Shown: in pieces, positions 49,087 to 53,264 of the stretch
Numbering within the stretch: position 1 is the first letter of the stretch
How the letters are laid out: every line of letters begins with the position of its first letter
From: Solirubrobacterales bacterium
GTDB lineage: Bacteria > Actinomycetota > Thermoleophilia > Solirubrobacterales > Solirubrobacteraceae
Direction: 5' to 3'
Assembly: GCA_003132505.1 (NCBI GenBank)
Contig: PKXY01000035.1
Span: 11,710-64,973 of the forward strand
Length of the DNA: 53,264 nt
Made by a program: the position numbers and the translations under genes
The notes under the pieces: generated by a model
What the model was told of the DNA's origin: nothing
What the model saw: the letters and a program-made list of their open reading frames with translations, nothing else
The model's database searches: none

Positions 49087-50858
49087 GCGGGCGAGCTTAT
49101 GACGGCGAGCGGTTCGCCCGCGCCGACCGACGCACCGACGCTGATCGGGAGCTCGGCGACGGTGCCGCTCTTGTGCGCCGTGACCTCGTTCTCCATCTTC
49201 ATCGCTTCGATGATGGCGACGAGCGTCCCTTCCTCGACCTGCGCCCCGAGCTCGATCGCGATCTTCAGGACGGTCCCCTGCATCGGTGAGCTGAGCACAT
49301 CTCCTGACACGGAAGTCTTGCTGCGCTCGCGTAGGGCGCGTTTGGTGCGCGGTCCCCCGTTGGCGCTTGCGAGCGGCCCCCCCGGCGGACCAATGACCTT
49401 GACGTCGAAGCGCCTGCCCGACACCTCCACCGTGTAGTCGAGGGCAACAGCGCCATCACCCGGCGGGTCGGCGTCCGCGAGCGCGTCAGCCGAAGACACT
49501 GCGGAAGCCCTCAGCCAGTCCGGGTCCCCGAGTAGGTCGCGACATGTCTCGCCGCGTTCCCACTGCTCGGTCGCGAACAGTGCCCGGTGAAACGGCAGCA
49601 GCGTCGTGACCCCGCCGATCTCGTATTCGGCGAGCGCACGCAGCATCCGGCGCGTCGCCTCCGCGCGGTCGCTGTCCCAGACGATCAGCTTCGCGATCAT
49701 CGGGTCGTACATCGGCGAGATCTCGGAGCCCGCGACGACGCCAGAGTCAACTCGCACGCCCGGACCGGACGGCTCGTGGTAGGTGACAATTCGCCCCGGC
49801 GCAGGGACGAAGCCGAGCGCGGCGTCCTCGGCGTTGATGCGGCACTCGATCGCGTGCCCGCGAAGCACGACGTCGTCCTGGCTGAACGCGAGCGGTTCGC
49901 CGGCGGCGACCCGGATGCCGGTCTTGACGATGTCGATGCCGCTCGTCAGCTCGGTCACGCAGTGCTCGACCTGCACCCGCGTGTTCATCTCGAGGAAGAA
50001 GTACTCGCCGTCAGCGAGCAGCCCCTCGATCGTTCCCGCGCCGCGGTAGCCGACCGCGCGTGCCGCATCGGTCGCGATTCTCCCGATTCGTTCGCGCAGC
50101 GCGGCGTCAACGATCCACGCCGGCGCTGGTGACTCCTCGATCAGCTTCTGGTGGCGCCGCTGGATCGAGCAGTCGCGCTCCCCGAGGTGGACCACCGCCC
50201 CGTGCGCGTCCGCGAGCACTTGGACCTCGATATGGCGTGGGTCGGGCAGATAGCGTTCGAGGTAGACGGTGTCGTCGCCGAAGAACTTCTCGCCCTCGCG
50301 TGCCGCGCCGGCAAACGCATCCTCGAGCTCGCTGGCGGCGAGCGCGACGCGAAAGCCCTTGCCGCCTCCGCCGCCCGCAGCCTTGACGGCCACCGGATAG
50401 CCGATCTCGGACTCGATTATTCGACGTGCCTCCGCTGCGCTCGCCACCGGCTCGGTCGTGCCCGGCACGATCGGAACCCCTGCCCCTGCCATCAGCTCCC
50501 GCGCTCGCGTCTTCGACCCCATCGCCTCGATTGCGCTGGCGGGTGGGCCGATGAAGACGATTCCAGCCTCCTCGCAGGCGGCTGCGAACGACGCGTTCTC
50601 GGCGAGGAATCCGTAACCGGGGTGGATCGCCTCGGCGCCTGACTCGCGCGCGACCTCGAGGATGCGAGCGATGTTGAGGTAGCTCTCGGCCGGCTTCGCG
50701 CCGCCGAGCAGGTAGGCGGCGTCGGCACGGCGGGCGTGCAGCGCGTTCCGGTCGAGCTCCGAGTAGACGGCGACGCTCTCGACGCCGAGCTCCTCGAGCG
50801 CCCGGATGACGCGGACCGCGATCTCGCCACGGTTCGCGACCAGGACCCTCGCAAACAT
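49083..50858 (-). CDS. Acetyl-/propionyl-CoA carboxylase alpha subunit (biotin carboxylase + BCCP)
   Basis: 591 aa, the length of actinobacterial AccA3-type proteins. Biotin carboxylase N-domain (VLVANRGEIAVRVIRA, HPGYGFLAENASF), ATP-grasp (AVKAAGGGGGKGFR at 157-170), FLEMNTRVQVEH, then a C-terminal BCCP with IIEAMKMENEV and biotinyl Lys554. It makes carboxybiotin for transfer by a separate beta (carboxyltransferase) subunit, which is not in the window; substrate choice depends on that subunit. ATG 50858 is preceded by TAGAGT at 8 nt and no ribosome site, predicting a leaderless mRNA. The GNAT gene is coupled downstream. Confidence 0.95.
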   Translation of the reverse strand: MFARVLVANRGEIAVRVIRALEELGVESVAVYSELDRNALHARRADAAYLLGGAKPAESYLNIARILEVARESGAEAIHPGYGFLAENASFAAACEEAGIVFIGPPASAIEAMGSKTRARELMAGAGVPIVPGTTEPVASAAEARRIIESEIGYPVAVKAAGGGGGKGFRVALAASELEDAFAGAAREGEKFFGDDTVYLERYLPDPRHIEVQVLADAHGAVVHLGERDCSIQRRHQKLIEESPAPAWIVDAALRERIGRIATDAARAVGYRGAGTIEGLLADGEYFFLEMNTRVQVEHCVTELTSGIDIVKTGIRVAAGEPLAFSQDDVVLRGHAIECRINAEDAALGFVPAPGRIVTYHEPSGPGVRVDSGVVAGSEISPMYDPMIAKLIVWDSDRAEATRRMLRALAEYEIGGVTTLLPFHRALFATEQWERGETCRDLLGDPDWLRASAVSSADALADADPPGDGAVALDYTVEVSGRRFDVKVIGPPGGPLASANGGPRTKRALRERSKTSVSGDVLSSPMQGTVLKIAIELGAQVEEGTLVAIIEAMKMENEVTAHKSGTVAELPISVGASVGAGEPLAVISSPA

Positions 50859-50866
50859 GCCCGGCA

Positions 50867-50872
50867 ACTCTA
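50867..50872 (-). promoter_or_regulatory. Predicted -10 box of the carboxylase alpha gene (leaderless)
   Basis: Minus-strand TAGAGT, 8 nt before ATG 50858, in the 70-bp gap after the epimerase gene. No Shine-Dalgarno. Confidence 0.5.
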
Positions 50873-50928
50873 GATGGTCGATTCCACGGACGACCGTGCG
50901 GGGTGCCGCGGGATCGCGACGTCGACCA

Positions 50929-52005
50929 TCAGCGCCTGCCGCTCGTCCGCCACCGCTCGACGTTGTGATCATGGATCTCGCGGAGCACGGCCTCGACGCC
51001 GACCGTCGGCTGCCAGCCGGGGTAATCGCGGATGAAGCCCCCCAGGTCGCTGATCCACCAGCGGTGGTCCCCGCGACGCGGCTCGCCCGACAGCGTGTAG
51101 TTGAGCTCGCGGCCGGCGATCCGCTGGCAGAGCTCGATCGCCTCGAGCATCGAGACGTTCGCTGCACGCCCGCCGCCGAGGTTGTAGACGGCCGCGGCGC
51201 GCGGCGCCGAGTGGAAGGCGGCGAAGGCCTGGACCGCATCGCTGGCGTGAAGATTGTCGCGGACCTGCTTGCCGCCATAGCCGAAGACGGTGTAAGGCGT
51301 CCCCGTGACCGTGCACTTCATCAGGTAGGCGAGGAATCCGTGTAGCTGCGCGCCCGCGTGCTGCGGTCCTGTGAGGCAGCCGCCGCGGAAGCAGACCGTC
51401 GGCATGTCGAAGTAGCGGCCGTACTCCTGAACGAGCAGATCGGCCGCCGCCTTCGAGACCCCGAACAGCGAGTGCGTCGTCAGGTCGATCGGCATATCGG
51501 TGTCGATCCCGCCGAACCAGCGGTGGTCAGCCGGCAGCTCGAGCCGCGTCGCGTGCTCCTCGAGCGGCAGCAGGTTTGGGCGGTCGCCGTAGACCTTGTT
51601 CGTCGACGCGTAGATGAAGGTCGCGGCCGGTGCGTGCGCGCGCGCCGCTTCGAGAATGTTCAGCGTCCCGTTCGCATTGACCGCAAAGTCGGTTTGCGGG
51701 TCGGAGGCGGCCCAATCGTGCGACGGTTGAGCCGCCGCGTGAACGATCAGCTCGATCTCGCGCGCGTGCTGGGCGAACAGCCGCGCCACGCCTTCCGCGT
51801 CGCGGATGTCGCAGCGCTCCCAGCGAAAGCCCCCGATCTCCGCGACGAGGCGCTCGGAGACCGGCGTCGTGGACGCCTCGGGACCGAAGAAGCGAGCGCG
51901 CATGTCGTTCTCGAGCCCGATCACGTCGAAGCCCTGCGCGGCAAAGAAGCGGACGGCCTCAGAGCCGATGAGCCCGCCGGAACCGGTGACGATCGCTATC
52001 GCCAC
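50929..52005 (-). CDS. CDP-paratose 2-epimerase-like NAD-dependent epimerase/dehydratase (extended SDR)
   Basis: 358 aa. NAD-binding [17 protein letters not shown] at 5-21, then [48 protein letters not shown] and YNLGGG. GKQVRD-x-LH and STNKVYGD closely resemble CDP-tyvelose/paratose 2-epimerase. The catalytic YxxxK of SDR enzymes reads F181-GVS-K185, so the usual Tyr is Phe; I believe close relatives share this. It probably acts on a nucleotide sugar for surface polysaccharide, but the substrate is open. The start is GTG 52005. The downstream 70-bp gap before the carboxylase gene holds that gene's promoter. Confidence 0.8.
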   Translation of the reverse strand: MAIAIVTGSGGLIGSEAVRFFAAQGFDVIGLENDMRARFFGPEASTTPVSERLVAEIGGFRWERCDIRDAEGVARLFAQHAREIELIVHAAAQPSHDWAASDPQTDFAVNANGTLNILEAARAHAPAATFIYASTNKVYGDRPNLLPLEEHATRLELPADHRWFGGIDTDMPIDLTTHSLFGVSKAAADLLVQEYGRYFDMPTVCFRGGCLTGPQHAGAQLHGFLAYLMKCTVTGTPYTVFGYGGKQVRDNLHASDAVQAFAAFHSAPRAAAVYNLGGGRAANVSMLEAIELCQRIAGRELNYTLSGEPRRGDHRWWISDLGGFIRDYPGWQPTVGVEAVLREIHDHNVERWRTSGRR

Positions 52006-52046
52006 TGGACGCCAAAGCCAAGTCTGGGAGCGTAGAAGACGATCTG

Positions 52047-53264
52047 CTAGTCGTGAGCCTGGGTGATCATCCCCGCGCCGACCGTCGCATTCGATGCCTC
52101 ATCGATCAGGATGAAGCTGCCGGTGCGGCGATTGCGCGCGTAGGGATCGAAGGCCAGCGGGCTGCTGGTCCGCAGCGTGAGGCGGCCGATGTCGTTGAGT
52201 GCGAGCTCGCTCGGGGCGCCTTCGCGCTCGAGCGTGTGGACGTCAACGCGATCCACGAGGTCGCCGATGATCGCCGTCGCGCTGCGTGTCGTGTGCTTGA
52301 TCGCATAGCGCGATCCGGACCGCAGCGGCTCTGAGGTGAGCCAGCAGACGTCGGCCTCGAAGTTGCGCGACACCGTCGGCGGCTCGCGCGTGGCGCAGAT
52401 TAGCTGGCCGCGATCCACGTCGAGGTCGTCCTCGAGTCGCAGCGTCACCGACAGTGGCGCAACCGCCTCGTCGAGCGACCCGTCGAGCGTGTCGATCGCG
52501 CTGATCCGCGTACGCTGTCCGGCGGGCAGCACCAGCACCTCCTCGCCGGCGTGCAGCGCCCCGCTCGCGACCTGTCCTGCGTAGCCGCGGTACTCCCCCT
52601 GGGCACCGCCGGTGCGGATCACCCACTGCACTGGGAAGCGTGCCGGCACGTCATCAGGGTGGTCATAGGCGACCTCCACCTGCTCGAGGTGGCTGAGCAG
52701 CGTCGGTCCGTCGTACCACGGCGTGTTGTCAGAGAAGTGGACGACGTTGTCGCCGCGCAGCGCGGAGATCGGGATGTTCAAGCAGTTCCTGACGCCGATC
52801 TTCTCGATGAACGGCGCGAACTCCTCGACGATCTCGTCGAATCGCTCCTGCGAGTAGTCGACGAGGTCCATCTTGTTGACGGCTACGACGACGTGCGGGA
52901 TACCGAGCAGCGCGCTGATGAAGGCGTGGCGCTTGGATTGCTCGAGCACGCCCTTGCGAGCGTCCAGCAGCACGACGGCGAGATCGGCGGTCGAGGCGCC
53001 GGTCACCATGTTGCGCGTGTACTGCTGATGACCGGGGCAGTCGGCAATGATGAAGCGGCGTGCCGGCGTATTGAAGTAACGGTAGGCGACGTCGATCGTG
53101 ATTCCCTGCTCGCGCTCCGCGCGCAGCCCGTCGGTCAGCAGCGCGAGGTCGATCTCGGATCCGCCGCGGCGGCGGGAGACCTCGGCGACGTCCTCGAGCT
53201 GATCGTCGAGGACCTGCTTGGAGTCGTAGAGCAGCCGTCCGATGAGCGTGCTCTTGCCGTCGTC
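52047..53264 (-). CDS. cysN: Sulfate adenylyltransferase subunit 1 (CysN), N-terminus outside window
   Basis: 405 residues in frame to the end of the window; the N-terminal part of the GTPase P-loop lies outside. Visible: [16 protein letters not shown] (Walker A end), [11 protein letters not shown] (switch I), [17 protein letters not shown] (G3), NKMDLVDY (G4), and EF-Tu-like domains 2 and 3. The large GTPase subunit drives ATP sulfurylase (CysD), forming APS from sulfate and ATP. The C-terminus ends in [10 protein letters not shown] with no CysC kinase fusion, so APS kinase must be separate. cysD is expected just upstream, outside the window. The stop is 41 bp from the epimerase start on the same strand. 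Confidence 0.95.
   Translation of the reverse strand, partial: DDGKSTLIGRLLYDSKQVLDDQLEDVAEVSRRRGGSEIDLALLTDGLRAEREQGITIDVAYRYFNTPARRFIIADCPGHQQYTRNMVTGASTADLAVVLLDARKGVLEQSKRHAFISALLGIPHVVVAVNKMDLVDYSQERFDEIVEEFAPFIEKIGVRNCLNIPISALRGDNVVHFSDNTPWYDGPTLLSHLEQVEVAYDHPDDVPARFPVQWVIRTGGAQGEYRGYAGQVASGALHAGEEVLVLPAGQRTRISAIDTLDGSLDEAVAPLSVTLRLEDDLDVDRGQLICATREPPTVSRNFEADVCWLTSEPLRSGSRYAIKHTTRSATAIIGDLVDRVDVHTLEREGAPSELALNDIGRLTLRTSSPLAFDPYARNRRTGSFILIDEASNATVGAGMITQAHD

Noticed and set aside
1-53264. tRNA, rRNA, riboswitch or T-box elements
   Set aside because: The intergenic gaps are short and I found no cloverleaf, rRNA or known riboswitch core; a covariance-model search (tRNAscan-SE, Rfam) would be the decisive check.

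Overview
The window comes from a high-GC actinobacterium. The gene set (citrate synthase 2, a DUF2342 zinc protease, glucosyl-3-phosphoglycerate synthase, a separate LigD-type polymerase and ATP-dependent ligase, a DtxR-type repressor, an actinobacterial Mrp without the CxxC) and the strong G/C bias at third codon positions suggest a deep-branching lineage such as Thermoleophilia. That placement is inference. The window is mostly chromosomal housekeeping DNA, densely packed. I see no tRNA, rRNA, insertion sequence, prophage or CRISPR array.

Layout. 1-4124: C-terminal groEL, a strong bidirectional terminator, citrate synthase, a divergent amidase and a 7Fe ferredoxin. 4250-8243: the most accessory-looking part, with a DUF2332 protein, a gap holding a 48-codon fragment, a DUF1707-like/FHA protein, an AAA+ ATPase and MscL. 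8485-12461: an MFS transporter, a polytopic membrane protein and Mrp. 12658-18118: a small helical protein, DUF2342 protease and inositol-phosphatase family protein, then a divergent UvrD-like helicase/RecB-like nuclease. 18157-22940: PAC2, OB/HD exoribonuclease-like protein, PhzF, TetR and RmuC. 23013-25521: short tandem repeats, trehalose phosphatase, a membrane protein and a glycosyltransferase. 25510-29181: PolX, polyprenol-P-mannose-synthase-like GT2, SpoIIM-like membrane protein and thioredoxin. 29184-37291: IleRS, fumarase, a membrane protein with an exact internal 57-bp duplication, OsmC and a DUF1998 helicase. 37313-43885: GpgS with an HAD phosphatase, GpsA, glycerate kinase, LigD-type polymerase, ATP ligase and a DtxR regulator. 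43882-53264: aminotransferase, SucD, SucC, HAD, MBL-fold protein, GNAT, acyl-CoA carboxylase alpha subunit, CDP-paratose-epimerase-like SDR and the C-terminal part of CysN.

How the genes work together. Citrate synthase, fumarase and SucCD give TCA-cycle functions. GpgS plus the overlapping HAD phosphatase fit glucosylglycerate synthesis, with a glycerate kinase close by. OtsB adds trehalose. PolX, the LigD-type polymerase, the ligase, RmuC and two helicases form a DNA-repair-rich set.

The most unusual signals are regulatory and structural. Many genes have a TAnnnT-like hexamer 5-8 nt before a start codon that lacks a Shine-Dalgarno sequence, and several divergent pairs share overlapping hexamers in gaps of only 19-21 bp. 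This predicts widespread leaderless, bidirectional transcription. There are also two tandem-repeat families, one entering a coding sequence and one lying inside one, that share a TTYCGAA core.
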